64,000 bases of DNA, from the NCBI RefSeq assembly GCF_003428875.1, contig NZ_QQRS01000004.1, forward strand, positions 186,001 to 250,000. Reading direction: 5' to 3'. This document shows positions 1 to 7,068 of the stretch, piece by piece. The notes under the pieces are model-generated. The model worked only from the letters and a program-made list of their open reading frames with translations, made no database searches and was not told the origin of the DNA. Each line of letters opens with the position of its first letter. The first letter of the stretch is position 1. The translations under genes and the position numbers were made by a program. Source of the DNA: Planomicrobium okeanokoites (GTDB taxonomy: Bacteria; Bacillota; Bacilli; Bacillales_A; Planococcaceae).

Positions 1-737
1 TGGAGTGCCGACAGGATCTGATGGATATTGCGCTGCTCCCTCCCCAACACTTCGAACAATTCGGAATCCCGTTGCGGAAGCGAAGATTCGATGCTGCGCA
101 GATGGCTGTTCAGTACCTGTTCTTCCAATCCATAGGCATCTTTTGCCGCGTCGCGCTTTTGTTTCAGCCGTTCGCTGATCATTTTATACGGTTCTGTCTT
201 GAAGATCCGGCGCAGAATTTCTTCTTTATTATCCGTTTCAGACGTCAATAGTTTACGGAATTCCCCTTGCGGCAGCATGACGATCTGGCTGAACTGGTTT
301 TGCGTCAGCCCCAAAATCTCTTCGACCCGCTGGTTGATTTCTGAGACGATCTGCCTCTCCACACATGGCTTTTCGCCGTCTTTATGAACCTCAAAAAATT
401 CATAGCGTTCACCTGTTGGGCTTTTATTCCCTTTTTTGACGTGCGGCATCTGGCGCAGAATCCGGTATCTCTGGTTATGTATCTCGAATTCCATCTCGAC
501 ACAGGTATGCACAGCATCATCTGCGAAGTCACTCCGCAGATTACGTGTTTCACTGCGGTCCGAACCGCTTGCCCCGCCGTACAGTGCAAATGAGATTCCA
601 TCAAAAATGGTCGTCTTCCCGGCTCCTGTGCTGCCGGAGATAACGAACAGCCGATTTTCCCGAAGGTCATTAAAGTCGATCGTTTCCGTTTCTTTATAAG
701 GGCCGAATGCCGTCAGCTTCAGTTTTAAAGGTCTCAT
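1..737 (-). CDS. sbcC: Exonuclease SbcC, N-terminal part (cut by window edge)
   Basis: This is the ATPase subunit of the SbcCD (Mre11-Rad50 type) nuclease, which opens DNA hairpins and processes protein-blocked ends. About 245 N-terminal residues are visible. The Walker A motif GSTGAGKTT is at residues 35-43 and a Q-loop with PQGEF near 156-160, followed by the start of the helical coiled-coil part. The gene runs off the left edge, so the coiled coil, zinc hook and Walker B lie outside. The ATG overlaps the TGA of sbcD by four bases (ATGA), so the two are translationally coupled. Identity is clear from the motifs and the pairing. Confidence 0.94.
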   Translation of the reverse strand, partial: MRPLKLKLTAFGPYKETETIDFNDLRENRLFVISGSTGAGKTTIFDGISFALYGGASGSDRSETRNLRSDFADDAVHTCVEMEFEIHNQRYRILRQMPHVKKGNKSPTGERYEFFEVHKDGEKPCVERQIVSEINQRVEEILGLTQNQFSQIVMLPQGEFRKLLTSETDNKEEILRRIFKTEPYKMISERLKQKRDAAKDAYGLEEQVLNSHLRSIESSLPQRDSELFEVLGREQRNIHQILSAL

Positions 738-1900
738 GCTTTCACCTCTTCTTTTTCAGCAGGCTCTTCCTGCAGGAATTCCTGCAGCACTTCTTCAAAA
801 ATCTCCGCGGTTTCGTCCGACGCTCCTTCGCCTTTCACTTCTTCGTAAAATGCATGGAATAAAGACAGGGAGTCCATCTGACGACGAGATTCACCGTTCC
901 CTTCCGATGCCTCTCTGACAAAGTTCTTCCGTTCGACATGCATCGCGTTCGGGTAGACGGAACGGACCTTCTCCATCGGAAACAGGACCGGCGCATCGTC
1001 CAGCAAAGTCACGAATACGAAATCCTCACTCACTTCGTGGCGAAGGATCGCATCAATCGTGCCTTCCACACGGCGCATATTGCGACGCGGCTGGAGCAGT
1101 CTTTTTTCAACATTGGCATTTCCGTCGGCATCCAACTCAACCACTAAATATCCTTTTTGATGATGCTCTTCCGAAATCGAATATTTCAACGGAGACCCCG
1201 CGTAACGGATGGTTTCATTGCGCACAAAATGGGCTTTATGCAAATGGCCGAGCGCCGAGTAATGGAAATCTTCCAAATGGGCGGCGCTGACATGCTCCGC
1301 TCCACCGATCGCCAGCGGACGCTCAGAATCACTCGTATTATCTTCCTGTTCACCGTGGGAAGTCACAAATGCATGGCCCACAAAAACGTGGCGCGCTTCC
1401 GTGTCCCAGTTCGATTTGATGTTCGCTGTGATGGTCTGGAGCGCGTCATCATGCGTGCGAATTGCCGGGTCATCAAAAATATAGCGGACCATCGATGGGT
1501 CGGTATATGGCACCAGGTGGAAATGAACTTCGCCGTGTTCGTCTTCGAGTACGACGGGCTGCGGGTCTTTCTGGACATGGCCGGCGATGTGGATGCCTTT
1601 ATCCTTCATCAGACGGCTGCCGAAGTTGAGGCGCCCCGGGCTGTCGTGGTTGCCGGCGACTGCCAGTACCGGCGTCTCCAGCTCGAGCACAATTTTTGCA
1701 AGCAGCTCATCAAGCAGATTGACGGCATCTGTTGGAGGCACTGCGCGGTCGTAAAGATCGCCCGCGATGATCACCGCGTCCGGCTTTTCTGTTTTGATTG
1801 CTTCTATAAATTGCTGCAGCGCGTAACGCTGTTCCTCTGTCATGTAAATCCCCTGGATGAGCTTCCCTAAATGCCAATCGGCCGTGTGAAATATTTTCAT
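734..1900 (-). CDS. sbcD: Exonuclease SbcD, nuclease subunit
   Basis: This is the metallophosphoesterase nuclease subunit that partners SbcC. The 388-residue protein has the calcineurin-type motifs HTADWHLG (5-12), GDLYDR (47-52) and GNHD (83-86), and a later GHLH. A longer reading frame begins upstream, but the chosen ATG has a good ribosome binding site (GAGAGGAG) and starts exactly at the family N-terminus MKIFHTADWH. It overlaps sbcC by four bases. A TATAAT -10 box and two LexA-type palindromes lie upstream, so damage-inducible expression is likely. Confidence 0.96.
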   Translation of the reverse strand: MKIFHTADWHLGKLIQGIYMTEEQRYALQQFIEAIKTEKPDAVIIAGDLYDRAVPPTDAVNLLDELLAKIVLELETPVLAVAGNHDSPGRLNFGSRLMKDKGIHIAGHVQKDPQPVVLEDEHGEVHFHLVPYTDPSMVRYIFDDPAIRTHDDALQTITANIKSNWDTEARHVFVGHAFVTSHGEQEDNTSDSERPLAIGGAEHVSAAHLEDFHYSALGHLHKAHFVRNETIRYAGSPLKYSISEEHHQKGYLVVELDADGNANVEKRLLQPRRNMRRVEGTIDAILRHEVSEDFVFVTLLDDAPVLFPMEKVRSVYPNAMHVERKNFVREASEGNGESRRQMDSLSLFHAFYEEVKGEGASDETAEIFEEVLQEFLQEEPAEKEEVKA

Positions 1901-1928
1901 GGTTTTGCTCCTCTCTTTACTCTGAAAA

Positions 1929-1940
1929 GAATATATGTTC
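1929..1940 (-). promoter_or_regulatory. LexA (SOS) box near sbcD start
   Basis: The sequence GAATATATGTTC (on the minus strand GAACATATATTC preceded by C) differs by one base from the GAAC-N4-GTTC core of the Bacillus LexA box and shares its ATAT centre. It lies just downstream of a TATAAT -10 element (1946-1951, minus strand), where a bound repressor would block sbcD transcription. No convincing -35 element was seen. Confidence 0.6.
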
Positions 1941-1997
1941 GTTCCATTATACACGATTCTGTTTAGTTGTTTTAGGGGGTAATTTGATTTATAATGA

Positions 1998-2009
1998 GAA
2001 CAAACGTTC
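1998..2009 (-). promoter_or_regulatory. Second LexA-type box upstream of sbcD
   Basis: GAAC, AAAC, GTTC is a perfect GAAC-N4-GTTC half-site pair; flanking A and T extend the dyad to 14 bp. It is about 50 bp upstream of the sbcD -10 element and on the far side of the other box. It could also act on the plus-strand gene at 2323, but that gene is 300 bp away with a repeat in between. Confidence 0.55.
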
Positions 2010-2031
2010 TTGTTGATGATTTATTAATACT

Positions 2032-2166
2032 CGATATTCCGCAAAACAGCTTCGCTTGCCTGGTGGCTTGCACTGAGCTAACTCGTGCTCGGTACCCTTC
2101 GCCCGAGTGGATCTCAGCACTTCGCTTGCTCACCTGGGCGTCTTCGCTGTTTTGCTCCATATCTCT
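2032..2166 (+). repeat. Dispersed structured repeat, copy 1 (diverged)
   Basis: This is one of four copies in the window (others at 32146, 39184 and 48664). It starts with GCAAAACAGCTTCGCTT and ends with GCTGTTTTGCTCCATATCTC, so the ends form a terminal inverted repeat of GCAAAACAGC. The middle holds GAGCTAACTCG and CCCGAGTGGATCTCAG, which can pair into nested stems. This copy has more substitutions than copies 3 and 4 and has lost the internal hairpin made by the CCAACTCCG arms. No coding capacity is evident. Confidence 0.8.
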
Positions 2167-2178
2167 AGAGACTTCTCT

Positions 2179-2267
2179 CAGCGCCGGCGCGTCCATGGAC
2201 TGGGCGGAGTAATAAGACGAGTGTTCTTCTCGGCTTATTGCGGGAGCCTTGTCCTAAGCGCCGAAGC
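2179..2267. repeat. GC-rich palindromic repeat remnant
   Basis: Directly after the dispersed repeat is a stretch with nested dyads: AATAAGACGAG pairs with CTCGGCTTATT around a 7-base loop, flanked by GCGCC elements on both sides. The layout resembles the Bacillaceae palindromic repeats that carry a central GGCTTAT element, as in the tandem unit at 59446. It fills the rest of the 420-bp gap between sbcD and the gene at 2323; no gene is seen there. Confidence 0.5.
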
Positions 2268-2322
2268 GATATGCACAGAAATCTTTATTATCTAGAAAAC
2301 CAAACCCAAGGAGGGAAATGAA

Positions 2323-2544
2323 ATGAAAGCACAGATCCTGAAGGCTTTTAAGTACCAGCAGCTTGTCGACATGATGTATATAGCGAATGACGGGGGCATC
2401 AGCAAACGCCGTATTAAGATCCTGAAAGTGAGCGGAGAAACGTTTCAGGCGTATTGCTTTTTGCGGAAAGAAAAGCGTACTTTCAAGATGGAAAATGTGC
2501 TTTCAGCCATTCCTGTCATTACGAAAGAGCGCATGATAGTCTGA
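2323..2544 (+). CDS. Small WYL-like domain protein
   Basis: This 73-residue protein has an excellent ribosome binding site (AAGGAGGGAAATGAA). The pattern of a short beta barrel, with VDMMYIANDGG, KILKVSGETFQAYCFLR and RTFKMENVLS, looks like a stand-alone WYL domain, a ligand-sensing fold seen in bacterial regulators. In WYL proteins the same order of a Y-rich strand, an AYC/LR strand and an R-x-F-x-L/M strand occurs. No DNA-binding domain is attached. Function is unknown and the family assignment is by eye. It is followed 59 bases later by ytoQ. Confidence 0.65.
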   Translation: MKAQILKAFKYQQLVDMMYIANDGGISKRRIKILKVSGETFQAYCFLRKEKRTFKMENVLSAIPVITKERMIV

Positions 2545-2603
2545 TTCCAATCCCTTTCTGAAAATATGATACACTGGAAGAAATAGGTTTTGGAGGGTGA
2601 ATC

Positions 2604-3044
2604 ATGAGACTGACCGTTTATCTTGCAGGCGAAATTCACAGTACATGGCGCGACGAAATCAAAAAGAAATCTTTGGCACTCGATCTCCCGGTTGATTTTG
2701 TCGGTCCGATGGAAGACCATGACCGTTCCGACAATATCGGCGAAGAAATTCTTGGGGAACAGCCTGGCGCGGTCTATAAAGATGCCGCCGCCTCGAACTT
2801 CAATAATCTGCGGACAAGTGTACTGATGCACAAAGCCGATCTGGTTATCGCTCTGTTCGGCGAGCAATACAAACAATGGAATACAGCAATGGATGCCAGT
2901 GCCGCCCTTGCAATCGGCAAGCCGGTCATCATCATCCGTCCGGAAAAATTGCACCACCCGCTGAAAGAATTATCCGCTAAAGCAAATGCAACGGTGGAGA
3001 CATGCGATCAGGCGATTAAAGCTTTGGCTTATATCGTGGAATAG
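2604..3044 (+). CDS. ytoQ: YtoQ family protein
   Basis: This 146-residue protein matches Bacillus YtoQ throughout: YLAGEIHSTWRDEIKKK at the N-terminus, FVGPMEDHDRSDNIGEEILG in the middle, and MHKADLVIALFGEQYKQWN followed by AMDAS. The fold is of the nucleoside 2-deoxyribosyltransferase/TIR-like type (an inference from the GEIH and GPMEDHDRSD patterns). The exact substrate is not known. The start has GGAGGGTGAATC as ribosome binding site. A long perfect hairpin follows four bases after the stop codon. Confidence 0.9.
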   Translation: MRLTVYLAGEIHSTWRDEIKKKSLALDLPVDFVGPMEDHDRSDNIGEEILGEQPGAVYKDAAASNFNNLRTSVLMHKADLVIALFGEQYKQWNTAMDASAALAIGKPVIIIRPEKLHHPLKELSAKANATVETCDQAIKALAYIVE

Positions 3045-3047
3045 ATT

Positions 3048-3104
3048 TCAAATGAAACGGAGAAAAGAAGCTTGTTGTGAGCTTCTTTTCTCCGTTTCAT
3101 TTGA
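3048..3104 (+). terminator. Very long perfect hairpin after ytoQ
   Basis: Two 25-base arms (3048-3072 and 3080-3104) pair perfectly around a 7-base loop. There is no T-run outside the stem, but the right arm holds CTTCTTTTC directly after the inner AGAAGCT/AGCTTCT stem, so a shorter inner hairpin could act as an intrinsic terminator. Otherwise it is simply a long cruciform-capable palindrome. Confidence 0.6.
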
Positions 3105-3298
3105 TATAAGACCTCGTTTTATTTATGCTGCTTAAGAAATTGCGTGTTCAAGCAAATTCTTTCGACAACCTCATTAGCATTTGGGCAGATAGACTTAAAA
3201 TGTTCAAATTAATATCCATAAAAGAGCGAAAATGATGGAGCTTCCCTTGCCCGCTGGGTTATAGTAATGCTGTGGATATAAGAGGAGATAGTAGTGCA

Positions 3299-4195
3299 AT
3301 GAAAAAGCAATCGCAAAAAACATTATGGGCTCAAGTGGTGAAAACGGGAATCATCAAGTCGAATCTGATACCGATGGCCGCCGGATTGATGCTCGCTTTA
3401 TATACGTATGAATACAGTTTTATCGATAATATCGGAAATATCATCTTAGCGTTTTTAGGAACAACCGCCATTATCGCAGCGTCCGGTTCTTTCAATAATA
3501 TCTATGACCGCGACATCGATGCCATCATGGCACGGACGAAATCACGGCCGACAGTGACAGGCGCCATTTCGATCAAAAAGGTGGCGATAGCGGCGAGCTT
3601 GTTTTTGGTGATCGGATTGATCCTGCTGTACATCGCTTCACCGTTAGCCGCATTGCTCGGATTTTTAGGCGTATTTTTCTATGTGGTCCCCTATACGATG
3701 TGGACAAAACGCTACACAATCTGGAATACCGAAGTCGGCAGCATTTCAGGTGCTATGCCTCCTTTACTCGGCTGGGCAGCGGTAGCCCCTGACATTTGGC
3801 ATCCCGCCTGCTGGGCCTTGTTCTTAATCATGGTGATCTGGCAGATGCCGCATTTCTATGCCATCGCCATCCGAAAAGAAAAAGATTATGCGGCGGCGAA
3901 AATACCGATGCTCCCAGTCGTCAAAGGCGCAAAGCGCACGTATCTCCAAAGCAATATCTATTTGGTTTTACTCGTGCTCTCCAGCTTCTTGTTCCTGCCG
4001 CTCAGCCTCGGCCTGACATTGGTATCGCTGATCTTAGGCTTAATGTGGCTGGCACTCAGCCTATTCGGCTCCCGCAAACTGGGAATCGAGGCCTGGGCCA
4101 ATAAAATGTTCTTTTTTTCCTTGGTGCATATGATGGGTGTATTCTTCACTGTCATCATTTACGCATCCATTGGCTTGATCCTTGCAGCCATTTGA
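3299..4195 (+). CDS. ctaB: Protoheme IX farnesyltransferase (heme O synthase)
   Basis: This polytopic membrane enzyme of the UbiA prenyltransferase family adds farnesyl to heme B to make heme O, used in heme A/O-type oxidases. The 298-residue protein has the first Asp-rich motif NNIYDRDID at residues 66-74, KSRP after it, WQMPHFYAIA in the second conserved loop and about nine hydrophobic segments. The chosen ATG has GAGGAGA about ten bases upstream; an in-frame GTG lies nine codons earlier without a good site. It stands alone here, away from the cta operon, as the second copy ctaO does in B. subtilis. Confidence 0.93.
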   Translation: MKKQSQKTLWAQVVKTGIIKSNLIPMAAGLMLALYTYEYSFIDNIGNIILAFLGTTAIIAASGSFNNIYDRDIDAIMARTKSRPTVTGAISIKKVAIAASLFLVIGLILLYIASPLAALLGFLGVFFYVVPYTMWTKRYTIWNTEVGSISGAMPPLLGWAAVAPDIWHPACWALFLIMVIWQMPHFYAIAIRKEKDYAAAKIPMLPVVKGAKRTYLQSNIYLVLLVLSSFLFLPLSLGLTLVSLILGLMWLALSLFGSRKLGIEAWANKMFFFSLVHMMGVFFTVIIYASIGLILAAI

Positions 4196-4217
4196 TGAAT
4201 TTACCGGTATACCAAAG

Positions 4218-4266
4218 AAGACCTCCAGCCAATGATTTTTCACCGGTTGGGGGTCTTTTTTGTTTT
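4218..4266 (+). terminator. Terminator of ctaB
   Basis: AAGACCTCCAGCC pairs with GGTTGGGGGTCTT (one mismatch) and is followed by a T-rich run, 22 bases after the ctaB stop codon. Confidence 0.85.
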
Positions 4267-4320
4267 ATTAAAAGTTCTTGAAGAGTATGGGTAAAAATAG
4301 AATACAGTTTGATTTAATTT

Positions 4321-4348
4321 ACTTCCGATAATATGTCATATGTAAACC
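4321..4348 (+). other. dif-like XerCD site 1
   Basis: The 28-bp site has the left (XerC) arm ACTTCCGATAA, a 6-bp centre TATGTC, and the right (XerD) arm ATATGTAAACC. Compared with the B. subtilis dif site (arms ACTTCCTAGAA and TTATGTAAACT), 9 of 11 bases match in each arm, and the 11-6-11 layout is the same. A second site in the same orientation is at 5497. One of the two may be the true chromosome-dimer resolution site and the other a copy brought in by an element integrated through XerCD. The match was made by eye. Confidence 0.72.
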
Positions 4349-4368
4349 AACTTATTTTTATAAATGAC

Positions 4369-5073
4369 TTATCTTTTTCTAAACAAAGCTGTCCATAAAG
4401 CAGAAACGCCAAAAACTTCTTCCGTTTCTCCTGCTGCTCTCATTTTTCGAATTTCAATTTCCTCTAAACTTTCAAAAATGGTACGCAGCTTTTCTTCTGT
4501 AAAACCTAATCCACCATTAAGGCTTTTCTGTCTGTAAACTTCCCAATCCGTAATATCCGATCCACCCAGCTCACCACCTTCTACAAAACAAGTAATAGCA
4601 AAGTGACCTCCCGGTTTTAAAGCTTTCATTACCAGTTCAATGTAATTGCTTCTCCGATGAGGTGCAATATGATGAAAACATCCGGAATCATAAACAACGT
4701 CGTATGTTCCTTCATTTATCTGAACATCGAAGATATTGTTAAGAATGAAATTCACATTTACTCCTCGCTCGCTTGCTCTCTCTTTTGCCCATTCAATCGA
4801 TTCTTCTGACAGGTCCACTGCATCAACATGGCAACCTTTTTCAGCAAAATAAATGGCATTCCGGCCTGGACCACTTCCTAGTTCCAAGACATTCCCCGAC
4901 TTCATCAAACCTTTATTAAAATAGTCCACTAAATTCTCATCTGGTTTGTTCACAAAAAACGGTATTCCCTTTTCTCGGTTAGAATAGAATTCGTTCCAAA
5001 AGCCGGAAGGCTCTCTTAATAATGAATCCAACATATCCAATAAATCCTCGTTAGTGCGAATCGTTTCGCTCAA
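4369..5073 (-). CDS. Class I SAM-dependent methyltransferase
   Basis: The 234-residue protein has motif I ELGSGPGRN at 64-72, the acidic end of strand 2 (VDLS, 86-89), YDVVYDSGCFHHI as motif IV/post-motif and LKPGGHFAIT in motif V. This fits small-molecule methyltransferases of the Methyltransf_25/11 type; the substrate cannot be read from the sequence. The start is a TTG with AAGGGG upstream. It is the only gene between two directly repeated dif-like sites (4321 and 5497), so it may be the cargo of a small Xer-mobilised module. No terminator is seen before dif site 1. Confidence 0.85.
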   Translation of the reverse strand: MSETIRTNEDLLDMLDSLLREPSGFWNEFYSNREKGIPFFVNKPDENLVDYFNKGLMKSGNVLELGSGPGRNAIYFAEKGCHVDAVDLSEESIEWAKERASERGVNVNFILNNIFDVQINEGTYDVVYDSGCFHHIAPHRRSNYIELVMKALKPGGHFAITCFVEGGELGGSDITDWEVYRQKSLNGGLGFTEEKLRTIFESLEEIEIRKMRAAGETEEVFGVSALWTALFRKR

Positions 5074-5496
5074 TTTTACCCCTTCTTTCTTTTGTTTTCA
5101 TACTATTCAATCATACTAATAATTCCAGAATGCATAGTTTCGAGCAGATTACATTTGTATTAATTCGACTCTCTTTAGAGAGGTCTTTTTACCTGTTTAC
5201 ACATTGCTACAAGCTTTCTAAGGTAGTTTTAACTGTTTTAATATCCTCTATATAACCTTATGTTGCAGAATTATTTCCATAGCTTAAAAGCAGGTTGATG
5301 ATAGTTTAGAACAGACTCGCAAAATATTTCCGTTACTCATTATTACAATTGTTACATTTAGATTACATGAAGAACTGATGTTTAGAACTAGAAAGAATTA
5401 TCAAATTCACACGGGTATGTAAATTACACGTTCGTCGGTAAAAAGGGAGAGAAAAGGTGCTTGAAGCATCCTTTTCTCTCCCTTCGTATTTGAATA
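5074..5496. other. AT-rich non-coding part of the dif-flanked module
   Basis: No open frame with a ribosome binding site is seen here. The stretch is visibly richer in A and T than the surrounding genes. It holds the upstream region of the methyltransferase gene and, near its right end, a strong hairpin (5443-5484). No recombinase gene is present, so any movement would need the host XerC and XerD. Confidence 0.6.
5443..5484. terminator. Strong hairpin just inside dif-like site 2
   Basis: AAGGGAGAGAAAAGG pairs perfectly with CCTTTTCTCTCCCTT, and the stem continues with TGCT/AGCA around a tiny loop. There is no nearby gene to terminate except from outside the module, so it may insulate the module from read-through. 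It ends 12 bases before the second dif-like site. Confidence 0.55.
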
Positions 5497-5524
5497 GCTT
5501 CCGATAACTTCTGATATGTAAACT
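5497..5524 (+). other. dif-like XerCD site 2
   Basis: The XerC-side arm is GCTTCCGATAA, the centre CTTCTG, and the XerD-side arm ATATGTAAACT. The XerD arm matches B. subtilis dif at 10 of 11 positions and the XerC arm at 8 of 11. It has the same orientation as site 1 and lies 1,176 bp from it; the arms of the two sites differ from each other only at their outermost base, and the 6-bp centres differ. Confidence 0.7.
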
Positions 5525-5642
5525 CTTATTCACTTATAAACACGATCTTAAAGCTTTAGAATATAGCCTTTTGAATGTATCATTTTTTCTAACAAATTCA
5601 CTTTCCCGTGTTGTATTGCTACCTTCTTTAAAATAGGGATTC

Positions 5643-5676
5643 TGAATGTAACTTAATTAGGATTAAGTTACATTCA
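5643..5676. repeat. 34-bp palindrome 1 of the gene array (13-8-13)
   Basis: Arms TGAATGTAACTTA and TAAGTTACATTCA flank an 8-base centre (ATTAGGAT on the plus strand), whose outer two bases on each side also pair, giving a 15-bp perfect arm. It includes the last codons and the stop codon of the HEAT-repeat gene. There is no T-run beside it, so it is not a typical terminator. Confidence 0.85.
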
Positions 5677-6163
5677 AATCAAACAGAAAATCTAATACGT
5701 CAGTATGTAATTCTTGTTGTCTTTCAATTTCGTCCAGTCGCTTTTTTACCTTTTGCAGGGATTTCAATAATACATCACCAGATACGTTTCCGTTCATGGA
5801 TTCTATAAGTTGAAAAGCACCTGCTTGGACTTCGAAATTTCCAGTCAAAAACTGATGAATAATTATCTCTAAATGCGCTGTACAATCAAAAGGTTCTAAT
5901 GCGTACAACAAAGTTCCCCTACTTCCGAGTGTCCTGGAATCGCTGAGCAAATTAATCAAAGGAGAAATTGCTTCTTCATTTCCAATACCTCTTAGGGCGA
6001 TAGCAAGCAAATTTCTTAAATTCTTGTCTTCAGTTTGGGTGAGGTGCTTTATCAGTATTTTGGTTGCTTCCTGATGTTGATCAGCGGACATTCCATCCAA
6101 TAATTGTTCTACTTTTTCCACGTTATTATTTTCTAATGCTTTTTCTAATACGCTGAACTTCAT
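5663..6163 (-). CDS. HEAT-repeat protein, first gene of palindrome array
   Basis: This 166-residue, mainly alpha-helical protein has a PBS-lyase/HEAT-like repeat in its middle (LRNLLAIALRGIGNEEAISP, then LINLLSD). Small proteins of this kind are common among immunity proteins of polymorphic-toxin loci, but no toxin is present here. The start has AAAGGGGGGAGAGGCAA. The last four residues, LNVT, and the TAA stop are encoded by the 34-bp palindrome (5643-5676), as if the palindrome had joined the end of the gene. No catalytic residues are seen; function is unknown. Confidence 0.75.
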   Translation of the reverse strand: MKFSVLEKALENNNVEKVEQLLDGMSADQHQEATKILIKHLTQTEDKNLRNLLAIALRGIGNEEAISPLINLLSDSRTLGSRGTLLYALEPFDCTAHLEIIIHQFLTGNFEVQAGAFQLIESMNGNVSGDVLLKSLQKVKKRLDEIERQQELHTDVLDFLFDLNVT

Positions 6164-6191
6164 TTGCCTCTCCCCCCTTTAATAGTCAATC

Positions 6192-6225
6192 TGAATGTAA
6201 CTTAATTGCTAATAAGTTACATTCA
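6192..6225. repeat. 34-bp palindrome 2 of the gene array
   Basis: Perfect 13-bp arms TGAATGTAACTTA and TAAGTTACATTCA flank an 8-base centre ATTGCTAA. It lies between the start of the HEAT-repeat gene and the stop of the next gene, 21 bases beyond that stop codon. The bases outside the right arm (AAAACAAAAGA) resemble those beside palindrome 3 (AAAACTAAAGA). Confidence 0.88.
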
Positions 6226-6246
6226 AAACAAAAGATTTTATTTAGT

Positions 6247-6930
6247 TTAAAAGCCTTCATAAATTGTTATTTTCCATGGCAGCCACATCAAGTCTTCTTC
6301 CGCCATCCCCTGTTCAGCGAGCACCTCATTCGTGTAACGGGCAAGAGCTTGTGCCGTTTGCAGTTCCGGAAACAAACCGTATTTATTGATTGAAAGGTTG
6401 GGATCGAGTGCCAGATAATCCTTGAAAAGATGATTACCCAAGAAAGAGAGAAACCGGCCGCCCAATTCATAGCCTGCAATGTCGTATCCTGCGAATATCC
6501 CACCGCTAGTAATAGGCTGCTTTTTTTTCAAACAGTAGACGACTCCCTCTCCTTCTCCAGTTTCGTCATTGATAGCGTCCCGCCAGTCGTGAAAGTCCGA
6601 AAGATGCTTCTCGTCAAGGCTGATGCCGATCAGACTCACCGATGGTTCCTGGGGTCTTGCTTCCCGATAGCCTTCCAGTGCTTCTTCCAACGTACCAAAT
6701 ACCATGGATACCAAGACCTTATCCAGCACCGTTTTGGATAAGACGGGTGTCGGCCTTTTAGACTTTCGGCCCGCCCAAATGTCAAAGATATTGGGAAAAA
6801 CACCGCCCGCTTCCTCATCCATCGAAATCAGCTTTTCAACGTGGAATCCGCCATCTTCCACTTGGGCGAGATAAAAGGGTTGATTGGCGCTCGCTGCCGA
6901 AAGAAGAAAATAGCCACCACTGTATTCCAT
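6247..6930 (-). CDS. Unknown protein, second gene of palindrome array
   Basis: The 227-residue soluble protein is not recognised. It has no signal peptide or membrane segment, is acidic, and ends with an aromatic-rich tail (LMWLPWKITIYEGF). A central GISLDEKHLSDFHDWRD segment and the following GGIFAGYDIAGYELGGRFLS segment look like a compact alpha/beta domain. The start has GGAGGTG eight bases before the ATG. Its place in an array of small helical and LRR proteins suggests an immunity or defence-accessory role, which is inference only. Confidence 0.7.
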   Translation of the reverse strand: MEYSGGYFLLSAASANQPFYLAQVEDGGFHVEKLISMDEEAGGVFPNIFDIWAGRKSKRPTPVLSKTVLDKVLVSMVFGTLEEALEGYREARPQEPSVSLIGISLDEKHLSDFHDWRDAINDETGEGEGVVYCLKKKQPITSGGIFAGYDIAGYELGGRFLSFLGNHLFKDYLALDPNLSINKYGLFPELQTAQALARYTNEVLAEQGMAEEDLMWLPWKITIYEGF

Positions 6931-6984
6931 CCGTTACACCTCCATTTTTGATCTTCCGTTTTGCAACTAAAGAAATTGCCAAAG

Positions 6985-7018
6985 TGAATGTAACTTAATT
7001 CACAATAAGTTACATTCA
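6985..7018. repeat. 34-bp palindrome 3 of the gene array
   Basis: Perfect 13-bp arms TGAATGTAACTTA and TAAGTTACATTCA surround an 8-base centre ATTCACAA. It lies between the second and third genes of the array, 51 bases downstream of the stop of the third gene in the direction of transcription. Confidence 0.88.
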
Positions 7019-7068
7019 AAACTAAAGAAAAGTTCATAAAAGATTTCCGTTATTGGGTAATTTAATTT

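Noticed and set aside
305-670. Minus-strand frame inside the sbcC region
   Set aside because: It is a shadow of sbcC in another frame; the sbcC frame carries the Walker A and Q-loop motifs.
5395-5425. Third dif-like half site (GTATGTAAATTA)
   Set aside because: Only the XerD-side core TATGTAAA matches; no XerC arm at the right distance.
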